Part shown: piece by piece, positions 23,930-33,975 of the stretch | Numbering within the stretch: the first letter of the stretch is position 1 | Layout of the letters: each line of letters opens with the position of its first letter | Assembly: GCF_029227915.1 (NCBI RefSeq) | Contig: NC_079881.1 | Coordinates: forward strand, 19,007,501 to 19,071,500 | Length of the DNA stretch: 64,000 nt | Source: Hydractinia symbiolongicarpus | Taxonomy: Eukaryota; Cnidaria; Hydrozoa; Anthoathecata; Hydractiniidae | Reading direction: 5' to 3' | Made by a program: the position numbers and the translations under genes | The notes under the pieces: generated by a model | Told to the model about the DNA's origin: nothing | The model's input: only the letters and a program-made list of their open reading frames with translations | Databases searched by the model: none

Positions 23930-25120
23930 CAAAACTTTGAATTGCATAATGTAGGCCCTCCATTGGAAAAAAACCTGTTGTATATAATTGGCTCATGGAT
24001 ATCAGCACCATAATGTCTAGCAACATCTCTCAATATTGCTCTACCTATATTCATTTCTGCAATGATAGAATTTTGTGAATATTGGGAACTTGCATCTGTA
24101 TATTGCGATAATTAATCCAAAAACTGAGTATTGGTTTCACTATTGATTACACGAGTGTGACTTCGTGATTCTCTCTCCTTTTATCGAATGGTCGTATAGT
24201 CTCTTTAATGCTTCGTTTAATATTGATGGATACTTTTCAGTTTAAACAAGGGAAGTTAAAAGCAGCAGCAGCAAATGATCATGTTTTCCCTGTAATTTTT
24301 CGGTATTGTGCTAGGTTCCAAAAAAGATGATAAGCATACCTTTTCCTTAGTCCTCAGTAACAGGTCGAACATATTTTGCACATATTATTAACTGCGATGA
24401 TGTCTACCTTGCAAGTACAATCAAATTTTTTCCTCTAATTCCATAATGATATTTCTAGGTCAGTTTCTCTTCGTTTATTACTCAAACATTTGTCCACCGT
24501 GCTACTCTTGGTAATAGTTTCATTCTCAAGCTCTAAAGCCACAGATACCAATGTATCGAAGTTTCTGGTACATCTAGTCAAACGACAACCACTATTAAAT
24601 CTGCCTCAGCACCTTGTACATCTACTTGAAAAGCAATTTTTTAAAGTAGTCGTTGCGCCAAATTCTTTGTGCTACCAACAGCACTGTTTTCAATAAGATG
24701 ACGAAAAACATGTACTAAATCTGGTTGAGACCCTAAAAGAAGGTCCTGATCGATAATGGGTTGACTGTCACAATTTGCTAGCCAACTTAGCGGACTTGCA
24801 TCATCAAGCAGAGATGATCACCCCCATATATATGGGATGTTTTCCTTTTTGATGTGACTGCATTGAAAAAACGAATCCCTTTACCACTTATTTTATTGGT
24901 TTGCAAATCAAGAACACCGCAATGAAAGCGAGAGTACTTTTTTGGAGCAGTATCCTTTTTATTCTTGCGTCGATAACGCAAACAGTTAGAATTACAATTA
25001 TGGAGGCCAATTCTATTCACAATCTAGGTATGTTGCTTTCTTATACCACCTTCATGGTTAGCGACATCTGGACGTTCTTGTGCCAATAAGTTTTGTTCGT
25101 TTGTTTGTTTTGTAGATTCA
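23930..25120 (-). pseudogene. second Helitron-type protein, Rep-to-helicase linker remnant
   Basis: Minus-strand motifs in order: NLLAQERPDVANHEGG, VNRIGLHNCNSNCLRYRRKN (about 24940-25020), FHCGVLDLQTNKISGKGIRF, then in another frame SPLSWLANCDSQPIIDQDLL and STKNLAQRLL (24650-24790), VDVQGAEADL and RLTRCTRNFDTL (24540-24620). A final coding-like block, QYSQNSIIAEMNIGRAILRD, lies at 23945-24100. The NR-x-x-L-H-x-C...CLR / WLANCDSQP / LAQ-x-LL series is the region following Rep in a Helitron/Helentron lineage different from the 12-17 kb one. Several stops and frameshifts are visible. Confidence 0.55.
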
Positions 25121-25769
25121 TCTTTCATCTTAGTCATCTTTATGCCTCCAAAATTGAAAAACAATTGTGCAAACTAACTGCTAAAGTTTTAGCTAATTTT
25201 GAAGCGAATGACTTGAATTTCATTATGAGTCAATGCTTTTGAAATTAAAAAATTGTGCAGAATAATTGATGAAGTTTTTGGTATTTTGGGGGGCGAATGA
25301 CTTAAATTTTACTAGTAGTTAGAGGTACTATAAGTATTTCCTTCTATTACTATTTCAGAGGATTGACAAAAAACCAAGGAACTATAACTTGTCGACATCA
25401 CATTTTCATTTTCAGGAGCAAGCATATTTATTTCCCTACAACAAACCCCCTGAAAGTATGTCTTTTGGCCAGGAACAATGTCTCATTGTTGTGTCTTAAA
25501 CAAACTAATTTTACCAACAAATTGTGATGTCTATCTAGAAAAACGCAATTTTTTAGAGGCCTAAAAGTCTAACATATCATTTTAGTGACTGGAAAGGAGT
25601 TATTGTACCGGACAAGACATTGTTTAAGGCCTGAGTTGATGGATGATGATTTATATATGATGGTCTATCCTCAGAAATTTATTCTACCAAAGTTTGGTTA
25701 GACTCTTTTTCTGCTATGGAAAGGGCTGTATACGTATTATAAAACTAAGCTATTTTTCATGACCTTTTT

Positions 25770-26065
25770 TGATTGCAGTTTTGTTCTACAGCATGGGCAA
25801 TCTGCTTTGTGTTACCAATGGTCATACCCCGGCTTTTAGCAATAGGAATAGCATATCCAGGCATTGGTGGAATGCCACGTCTAAAACAACAGTTACTCTC
25901 GCATTTGCCTTCGTTGACAGGAATCAGGGCACATTGTGGAAACTCTTAAATCCAAGCTGGTCCTTTATATCCTAGAAAATCTAGTACAATAGCATTAGGA
26001 ACATTAGGAGAAACTTCATTTTTTGCATACAACATAATAATTACTTTGCCTAATGCCATATTAAG
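25770..26065 (-). pseudogene. Pif1-type helicase C-terminal motifs (Helitron remnant)
   Basis: The minus strand reads GLNMALGKVIIMLYAKNEV, then AIVLDFLGYKGPAWI, then after a stop IPPMPGYAIPIAKSRGMTIG. This is the motif V-VI region of Helitron-type Pif1 helicases (GL-x-N-G-x-x-G-x-V...F-x-Y-x-GPA...P-x-x-x-AYAITIHKSQG-x-T), with Lys-Ser-Arg in place of Lys-Ser-Gln. It lies downstream, on the same strand, of the helicase middle part at 27650-27930. The two are separated by the opposite-strand ubiquitin protease. Confidence 0.6.
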
Positions 26066-26285
26066 TCCCAAAAATGTCAATTCAAGTTAGTTTTTCACCA
26101 AAATAACTGTAGACCCCACGGTCTACTAATCTGACCACATAACTTTTTCACTTTCAAATTATACTTGACACTGCAAGTTGTGCTAAGTGATTCTGGTTCA
26201 CTTCATTAACCTCAGTCTATGTTACCATAAGAGTTATTACTTTATCATGTGAAATCTAAGTCTGGTAAATCATCCTGGTAGGGAC

Positions 26286-27298
26286 CCACAGAATACCGCT
26301 CAATTGATACCAACTGTTTCAAAGAAATCATCCAAGTCACAAGCAACTTCGACCACTAGCTTTAAGGACAAGAATTCCCAGGGCGTAACAAAGAGCTCCA
26401 CTACCTTGCCTGCACAAGAATCACTAGGCAGAAACAGCGGCTTGATAAATTTGGGCAACACATGTTACTTCAATTCCATCTTGCAATGTTTTTATGTGTT
26501 ACCCGCAGTCGCCACAGCCAACTCTGCAAATGATTCCAACATGGCGATAGGTAAAAGTTTTGTAAGTATTCTACGCAAATCCTCCTCCAAGGTTCCAGTG
26601 AACACTTCTATATTCCTAAATGCATTAAAAGGCCATGTTTCTAATACAAGGGGTGCTGCTTTTAATCCGTTCTCTCAGCAAGATGCCCTAGAGATTCGTG
26701 AGTATCTCATACCAGAGTTTTCCTTAGCATTTCCTTTCTTTGGTGGATTATTCAACACTCGTGTGAAAATCTGCACTACTTGCAGCGTTTGCAATAATAT
26801 TAGCACCTCTGAGCAAGTAAGTCCATTTCTTCAACTACCCTTGACATCGACTGTACAATCTTCGGTGGATAACTTTTTGGAGAGCGAAGAATTGTCAGGT
26901 GTCAACTGGTACTTCTGTCACTACTGCAATAGTTACCAAGCTGCAACAGTTGAAAAAGAGGTCGCAGAGTGCGGTTCAATTTTGGTTCTGCAATTAAAGC
27001 GCTTTGCCTATAACAAAGGTCTTGTTTCTAAGGTTTGTTCTCCTGTCACATCTTACGCGGGCACCGTTTCTATACCTATCACTGTGGACACTGAAGTCTC
27101 TTGTCGCAAGCACTACAACTTAAGGGCTGTAATTAACCACTCTGGAAATTTGAGCAATGGCCATTACACTACTGTTGCTTATAACCAAGTGCATGGTAAG
27201 TGGTTTCATTGCAACGACTGAGCAGTGGTCCCTTGCAAACAAAGCTTGCTTAATGGTGTACAACCTTACATTCTTTTCCTTGAAGAGCTTAGGTAAAT
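26286..27298 (+). CDS. ubiquitin-specific protease (USP/UCH family, C19), nearly intact
   Basis: A peptidase C19 domain fills the ORF. The Cys box is GLINLGNTCYFNSILQCFY (about 26440-26500). QQDALEIREYL corresponds to the QDA-x-EF box. A zinc ribbon is formed by CTTCSVC and CHYCNS. LQLKRFAYNK follows, and the His box is HSGNLSNGHYTTVAYN with KWFHCND at 27205-27221. A TGA at 27219-27221 comes immediately after CND; the same frame continues for 25 codons with PYILFLEEL, the usual USP end, so this is a single premature stop. No ATG begins the domain: the frame is open upstream to an AG near 26280, so an upstream exon or promoter is missing. It would deubiquitinate proteins if expressed. It sits antisense inside a Helitron-type helicase remnant. 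Confidence 0.85.
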
Positions 27299-27450
27299 TG
27301 CAGTCAACACCACAACTTCCAGCTTATGTCAGCAAAGGGGTTTGACTGTCTTATCTTTGGAGAGTGAAGACTCCACTTGCAGACCTCTTTTGAGGTGACT
27401 CAGCTAGACATTTTGGGTACCTTGGTTCAGGAATATGAGTCGAAACCCTT

Positions 27451-27668
27451 GTACCCTTTACAGAAGTCCTGTCCTACTCTCCCTGTCTGTTTGTTTGTTC
27501 AATTTTTGTGCCAATTATCTCCTTGGGAAAAGGAAGAATTGTGTTCCTTTATATGAGCATATTCTTTAGAGGAGCAAAACCTCTAAAATTTAAATGTTAA
27601 GACTTAACTGGTTGAGTTTATCATTGTGCGTGCACTTTGTAATTTTCATTCTTTTTTTTCATATCTGT
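27451..27668 (-). repeat. repeat K, copy 1 (degenerate coding repeat)
   Basis: Similar in sequence and orientation to 28495-28710 and, inverted, to 57478-57685. Shared strings on the minus strand include GCACAATGATAAACTCAACCAG, GAGGTTTTGCTCCTCTAAAG and AACACAATTCTTCCTTTT. Stops are frequent in this copy. Confidence 0.75.
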
Positions 27669-27930
27669 TATCAATTGCCATCCATTCATCCTATGTAATA
27701 GTTCCATTTCTTATTCTCAAAAGTCGATTTAGAAGACAAATTTGATCTTGGTTTTGCCACATTGATTTTGATAATACCACAACTTCATTAACGGACTGAT
27801 AAATTGTAAATCCTGTAAATTCTTCAGGATCATCAAAGCTTTTTGGAAATCAGTTGAACCAATAGGGTCAAGCTGTTCCGAATCTCCATTAAAAGTTACC
27901 ACTGCTATACTTCCTGCAATCCCAATTTTT
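27650..27930 (-). pseudogene. Pif1-type helicase middle region (Helitron remnant)
   Basis: Minus-strand frames give VTFNGDSEQLDPIGSTDF (the GD-x-x-QL-x-P-x-G step after Walker B), then, one frame over, FTGFTIYQSVNEVVVLSKSM and QNQDQICLLNRLLRIRNGTI followed by a stop and DEWMAIDNRY. The RQ...D-x-x-F-x-x-x-L-x-x-x-R-x-G-x-x-T-x-x-D-W-x-x-L pattern is diagnostic of Helitron/Pif1 helicases. Together with 25770-26065 it forms one broken helicase. Confidence 0.6.
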
Positions 27931-28269
27931 GCAACAGTGGCTTTTTCTTAACATTGGTTGCACCAAGCTACAACTCTTTTCGAACATTTTCTTTTCTCTT
28001 ATATAACATCTGTATAACATCTGTAACTTTAACTTTATTGGGTCCTTCAGATTATGTGTACCAGTTACTGCTGTTATCACTCATTGGATAATCAGTCACT
28101 TGCTGTTTTACACTCTTTCTTATTCCTGGGTATATTTACCATTAAATGAATTGCTCGACCACTTATGATTAACACAAACGCAACTCCTGTTATGAATTTC
28201 AACTTCACTTTTCGCACATTCATACCTCCAACATTGCATCAGAATATTGTAAAACTTCTTTAATGGCAG

Positions 28270-29290
28270 TTACATAATAATTAAAACAGCTTTTATAAAA
28301 ATAAGTTGTACCAATATGCAATTTCTGCAAAACAATTTTAGCTTAAAGGTGCCATCGTTGACTTTTTCCCTGATCAATTCTTCCTCTTCGTTTTTCAAAA
28401 CAGCATAATGTTTAATGAGAAGATTAATTAAAGGAACACAATGATACCCAGCACAAGTCATTGTATCAAAATATGCTGGCACTTCACCAAACTCGGATTT
28501 GGTTAAAGCTCTTGTGCCTTTTAGAGAAGTGCTGTCATACTCTTTCTTTGTTTGCCGATTCGTTGTTCGTATGTAACAGTTAGCTTCCTGGAAAAAGGAA
28601 GAAATGTGTCCTTTTCTGAGCACATTTTCCAGAGAAGCAAAACCTATGTACTTTAAATCTAAGACTTCAGTGGTTGGGTTTATCATTGTGCTTGCACTTT
28701 GTAATTTTTCTCTTCTGTAATATTATCAATCTCAAAGAAAAGTGAATTAGGCAACTTAGCAGTAGCACTTATTATTTTACAAGGAACACAATCATCACCA
28801 TGATGTAAATTCTTAGCTAATTCAGTGATAGGAAGATGAGCAGCATTTAACTTCTGAGAAACTACAAAACGCCATCGTTTTACAGTTTGCGTTCTTAATT
28901 CGGTAAAAAACGTTTTAATAAGGATGTTGAGATACCCTGGCATGCTGAACATATTCATTATAACTAAAACTAACAAGATTTCGAATAGTGATTTCACAGC
29001 TACCATTAATAAAAATTGTAGGGAATTCCATGGATAAAACCAAATTGTTTTTAGTTTATTTGAAGGCTGAAAATTAGAGTTTTTCAATCTGCTGAAGCAA
29101 ATGCACCATTTTGTAACAATTCTTCACTAGCACCCTCTTTTCCCAGTAATTTTTTAATTATTATATAAAGCTTTTTTTAGTATCTCTAAATTCCAATGGA
29201 CATGTTATGCATGATATATTTTTTTCACCATCACCACCATGTTCCTGCCTTGCTGGTCCCTTATCTTCTTCTTCCACAAATTTAAAACAT
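28270..29290 (-). pseudogene. unrecognised repeat-borne protein(s), two overlapping frames
   Basis: Upstream frame (28683-29087) contains HLPITELAKNLHHGDDCVPC and ends EEKNYKVQAQ at a TGA. The downstream frame (28270-28686) begins at an ATG overlapping that stop (ATGA) and reads TTEVLDLKYIGFASLENVL, then LKGTRALTKSEFGEVPAYF. Further upstream (29140-29290) GPARQEHGGDGEKNISCITC is readable in another frame. Codon-level similarity to a third copy at 57.5 kb shows this was coding sequence in a multi-copy element. The family is unknown to me. The ATGA overlap is shared by all three copies. Confidence 0.4.
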
Positions 29291-29629
29291 TTATCACTCA
29301 ATCCTGCTTTTTTTTCTGTTCTTCAGAAAGCATCTGCAACCTATCTGTAGCACTTCATCATTAACATCTTTGTAAATTCCATTGGAAAAGATTAAAAATA
29401 ATGGCCATTGTACCCTAGTTTTGATTAAAGACGACCTCCACAAGACTAACCATAACACAACCCTTTTATAGACCTCTCAACTGTATCACACCTGGCAGTG
29501 TACCTTGTTAAAACCTTTAATCTACCTGTTCTTTAAGTACAATAGTATCTACTTCTTCAGGAAGCAAGGTCAAAGCTCTAGCATTATGCATATGTTGTGG
29601 AGAACTTATACAGCGCGAAATATGAATAT

Positions 29630-30465
29630 ATGAGAGTTGCTTTTTTTACTTGCAAGCGAAAACAACTTGCCACAATCAGAATTTCGGAAGGAAAGTCAGT
29701 CTGTCTTCGTAAAAAAAGAACTTTTCGCGAGAATATTGGGTGAAACCACGAAAAACGAGTATTTGGTGGGAAAACGTCCTGTTCAACAAAGTGGTCAACA
29801 ACGATTGGAAACAATGTTTTCGTATGTCAAACACAAACTTCAATAAGTTATATAAACTTCTGCGACCATTCATTTTCAAACAAACAACTGTAATGCGTGC
29901 TGCAATATCGGTTAAAACTCAAGTTGTTCTTACTCTGTACTACCTATCTGATGAAGGAAGAATGTAAAAGACAGCGAATGCGTTTGGTATTAGTAAGAGC
30001 ACAGTTTCGGTAGTTGTTAAGCAAGTGTGCAAAGCATTTTGTGATCATCTTGGACCTGATTTGATATCTTTGCCAATGACTATCGATGACAGCTGTATCA
30101 ATCAAAACGTAGCATAGAATAAACTCGCTTGTTCATGACATGATGATATTTATATTATTCAATGACAATGACTTAAACTATCGACAGAGTTATGAGATGA
30201 CCACAAATTCGAGAACAGTTACGGCTCCCCTTAATGTGTAGGGGCTGTGGATGGAACTCATGTTGATATAAAATGCCCAAAAGACAACGCAAGTGATTTC
30301 ATTAATCGAGAAAGACGCTACGCTATTAATGTTCAGGCATATGTGGATTACAGGTATTACTTTTTTGACGTAGTCGTGTGTTGGCCTGGGAGTGGGCACG
30401 ATGCACGAATTTGGGGGATTTCTGTTATCAATGACCAGTTAAGGGCAGGTACAATCCCACCAAAT
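29630..30465 (+). pseudogene. PIF/Harbinger (HARBI1-like, DDE_Tnp_4) transposase, truncated
   Basis: Plus-strand blocks: WKQCFRMSNTNFNKLYKLL and TLYYLSDEGRM (about 29790-29966), a stop, then KTANAFGISKSTVSVVVKQV and LGPDLISLPMT (about 29970-30085). After about 150 bp of disrupted sequence comes AVDGTHVDIKCPKD...FINRERRYAINVQAYVDY...FFDVVVCWPGSGHDARIW (30240-30420). These are the helix-turn-helix-like region and the first and second catalytic Asp blocks of PIF/Harbinger transposases. The protein is cut off at about 30465 by the CAGGG end of a hAT element, so the third acidic block is missing. Confidence 0.85.
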
Positions 30466-32126
30466 CAGGGTGGCCACAAGTCATGGAATTTCTGGAAATC
30501 ATGGAAATGTCATGGAATTTTATTTGGTCTGGAAAAAGTCATGGAAAACAGGATTTTCATGAAAAAGTCATGGAAAAGTCATGGAACTTTTTTTCCTTGA
30601 CAACCTAAGTTTTTGACTGGCTAAATATTTTTGCAGTTTATATTTTGTAGCATAAATTCCAAGAAAACTTAATTTTTTTGAACAGTTTCATTGTCAAGCT
30701 TTGTTGGAATATAACATAGTTGTGTTTGGTTTTATTATGCTATAAATTTGTTTTATTATACATTATGTCATGTGACTGCTTAGTTTACAAGCAATGATAA
30801 CTTATATTGATGTAATCTGTGTGGTAAAATCGTTTTTAATCAATGTTTCTTCTAAGGAAGGGAGTCCTAGCATAGTTCTAGCTTGTAGCATGGGACAGGA
30901 ATGGTGAACACAGGCACAGCTGTAAAGGCTATCTTGCGGTCAAAAGAGATAACGCATGGGGTAAAACATCAGTTCCGAAAAGATTCTGTGGCTTTTCTAA
31001 CTAATCTGATATTGAAGCTACAAGAGAGAAGTCCCTTGAAGTATGTTATCGTTCGATACTCCTCCTCATTATCATCAGTCAATATGGTACAGAACCAACA
31101 GAAAGCTACAAGTCAGTTTATATCTCTGGTTGAAAAGCTTCATCAGGTTGATCATGTGTTGCCTTCTGTAGCAGATTCGGCAAAAGAAGAGCTTAAGAAA
31201 TTCTTGTCATCGCTCGACGCACCTACTAAGGAAGAGTTTGTGCAATTTGATTTCAGCAAATCAAGAGTGGATGAATTCCTAAGGCCGTATTTCAAAGATC
31301 AAAAAGCGTTATAGGCCATCTGTAAAGTGATCTTCACATTATCACACAGTTAATCTGCTGTTGAACGGGGATTTAGTATCAATAAAGAACTGTTGATTGA
31401 GAATCTTCAAGAGAAGTAGTATATGACCACCTACAATCATCCAATGTGGATTTGCATGAGTATCAATTGAGTAATGGTCTGTTGAAAAGTTGTAAAACTG
31501 CCAGACAAAGATACGAAACACCTCTGGAAGACCAAAAAAGAAAAGTCAACAAAGACAAGAAATCAAACAAAAGAAAATCAATAACAGACGAAATCAACAA
31601 TGTTAAAAACTATAAGAAAAGATTAATCTCATCCATCAATGCACTGAGCACGGATATTGAAAAACTCTGCTACAAAGTTGAGGAATCTGAGAACATGGAG
31701 TTTTTAGTTAAAGCAAATGCTTTTAGAAGGAAGGTCACCGAAAAGAAAGCTAACATAGCCGATCTAGATAAAGCTGTGGAGAAGCTAACTAAGGATCTTC
31801 AGAAAGAAAAGTAACGTCAATGCTCACAGACTCTATATAGGATATTAGTTGATATTTTTTGTTTTTCTAGTCTATTTTTTTTCTAAAGTTCTGATTTTAT
31901 ATGAATATTCTGTATGAATATATATGTTCTTTATATTTTGACACGATTTTGTTATTTTTCATCATGTAGAAAAAAGTACTTGTACTTTTTTCAGCAAAGT
32001 TGTTCTCTAAATAATGAAATTTATGGTTTGTTTGATAATTGATTAATTTAGGGGTTTAATTTTTCTTAACGGTTTTAGTCATGGAAAAGTCAGGGAAAAG
32101 TCATGGAATTTTTTTTACCAAAGTGG
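30466..32126 (+). mobile_element. hAT element with TCATGGAA-repeat terminus, inserted in the Harbinger gene
   Basis: The left end CAGGGTGGCCACAAGTCATG starts precisely where the Harbinger transposase frame is lost. CAGGG/CAGTG termini are typical of hAT elements. The first 130 bp contain at least six copies of (A)GTCATGGAA(A), and similar copies recur at 32082-32112 near the right end, which reads TTTTTACCAAAGTGG. The expected right-hand CCACCCTG is absent: the sequence passes at AAAGTGG into an inverted Helentron-type copy, so the right terminus is lost. The element encodes the transposase C-terminus below. Confidence 0.7.
30901..31814 (+). pseudogene. hAT-type transposase, C-terminal part
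   Basis: Block 1 (30901-31314) ends with DEFLRPYFKDQKAL. In the next frame the hAT C-terminal dimerisation hallmark SAVERGFSINKELLIENLQE appears (31350-31410), then the frame shifts again to HLQSSNVDLHEYQLSNGLLK (31430-31500). A long Lys/Glu-rich coiled-coil tail (31500-31814) follows. The DDE core is not recognisable upstream. The family is therefore called from the SVERGFS-x-NKE motif and from the hAT-like terminus 435 bp upstream. Confidence 0.65.
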
Positions 32127-32745
32127 ATAAAATATAAAATACATATACATACATAAAACGGTTCTGTAATTTATCAAACTTTAACGGTAAACAATATTAA
32201 CGTCAAAGGAAAGTATATTAACAACGAAGTGGTGACGTCAATAATTTTTCACCGCGTGGGTAACTAGGGACCACCTGGGACCAATTTGGGTAAGTTTTCC
32301 AAACCTGGGTCCCAAAATCTGTTTCGGGATGGAAGTGTTGATGACGTCATCAAAAAATCTTCAAACCCTAATATCTCTGCAACCGTTTCTCAAAAGTACA
32401 TGATCCTGTATATTTCCTTGATCATTGTTTCAAGATCTATACGATGAAGGCAACAGGTATACAATTTCTAAAAAAATTTTTTGCGGTTTTGACAGGCCAT
32501 TGCTGCCGTCAGGAAAGATTTTAAACCTTTATATCTCATTAATTGCTTATTAAAACCACATGATCATATACGTTGTCTTGATCAGCAGTTTACGCTCTAC
32601 ACAATAGAGGCAACGTGAAAACAAATTTCCATGAAAAAATATTTTGTTGTTGACAGATCATTGCTGACGTCATCAAAATTTAAATAATGGTTCTTTTTTA
32701 CTGTTATTCTGTCTAAGTGGATTTTTCCACGGGTTTTATCGACTA
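32116..32745 (-). mobile_element. Helentron-type (HINE-like) copy A, inverted orientation
   Basis: Read on the minus strand it matches the 34.1-34.93 kb segment: ACTAGTCGATAAAACCCGTGGAAAAATCCACTTAG, repeated GCTGACGTCA and GATGACGTCA blocks, AATATACTTTCCTTTGACGT, and TTTTATCCACTT near its end. It lacks the ACAG microsatellite and final block, and lacks the 118-bp repeat. It joins the hAT element at a shared AAAGTGG. Confidence 0.7.
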
Positions 32746-32855
32746 GTAAAAAATATCTACATAAGCTGTAAAAATTAATTCACTTTTAAAATATGTCACT
32801 ATTTCTGTTGTTGACCTCGAAATGCACGTTCTAAAATATCGTTGACTTCTGACAC

Positions 32856-33715
32856 TCAAACCCCAGGTTTGTTCAAAACTGTATTGCTCTCGTTTGAAAA
32901 CAAATCATATGTTACAACCTGTGGGAATTTGTAACATGTGTTCCCCACATTTTCAATGCACTTTGCCATTTTAGACATACTGTCCTTAAAGTCTGCATCT
33001 GACTGATCAATTCTATCTAATAACTTTCGCTTTAATTCCAAGCCCTCCCTCGCAAGTTTTAATTGTTGATTTTCAAGCGACATCTTTCTTGATAGCCGAT
33101 TATGCCTTTCATCTTTCAAGTGTTTTCTATTTTTCTTACGTCTGTCTTCATTATTACTGCTGTCCTTGCTTCAAGATGTTGAACTTCTTGAGGAAACTAA
33201 ATCACCATGGTCATCCATTGTTATGTCATCATTGTATGTAGAGTTCAAAGGCAGAACAGAGGAATTATTAGCCTCTGATAATTCCACAGTAGAACTTTCT
33301 TGAGTTGGAACTAACGCAGTAGATTCAAAACCACCACTCAGGCTAGTAGTAGATGGTGACCCTGACCATATGTCAGTGCACAAGTCAAAAAATGTGATGA
33401 CCACTTTACCTCCACTGCTTCTGCAGCCAGCATCTACAGCCTTCTTGTAGCTGGGACGTATGTTTTTCAGTTTGCTAGTAACTCTCTGCCTACTCAGTTC
33501 GCTGAGTCTGTTACCACTCCTTGGAAAGTCCTCATCACTGTTCTTTGGTTAAGAATCTTAAAGGTTTCCAGTTATTGTTTCATACTTTGTCCCGATACTC
33601 CTCCAGTCTTTTCCTTGTAATTCATTTTCCGCTTTCTTAGGCTTTCACTGTATCCAGAAGAAGCTTAATTTCCTTATCAGTCCATGTGCATCTTGTTTCC
33701 TTTCTTAGCGCTGTA
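32856..33715 (-). pseudogene. Myb/SANT-like DNA-binding adaptor protein with coiled coil, decayed
   Basis: On the minus strand, an N-terminal TRCTWTDKEIKLLLDTVKA (about 33645-33700) matches the first helix of Myb/SANT-like trihelix domains. Downstream come FFDLCTDIWSGSPSTTSLSG (about 33330-33390) and a Ser/Thr-rich acidic linker. A heptad-like charged coiled coil follows (32940-33119: SLENQQLKLAREGLELKRKL). This layout is that of the second protein of PIF/Harbinger elements and of related host adaptors. The frame is broken at about 33640, 33405 and 33120. It could belong to the truncated Harbinger transposase 3 kb away, but the strands differ and other elements intervene. Confidence 0.5.
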
Positions 33716-33975
33716 GCTCATCTACATAATATTTAGTTCAGTTATGATTGACTGGACTGGCTGGGTGAGAACATCTAACCATCACCCCTTTTTTCATGCG
33801 AACATGACGGTCGCTGGGCATTTAGAAACAGTTATACCTTGGAACCAAATGTATCAGCAACGTGTGAACATGTGAATTTCCAGATAAATTCGGATACAAA
33901 TAAAACTTTATTTTAAAACGTGACTATATTTTTAAAGAACGAAATATAAACTAACATGTGCGAGAATATAAATAC

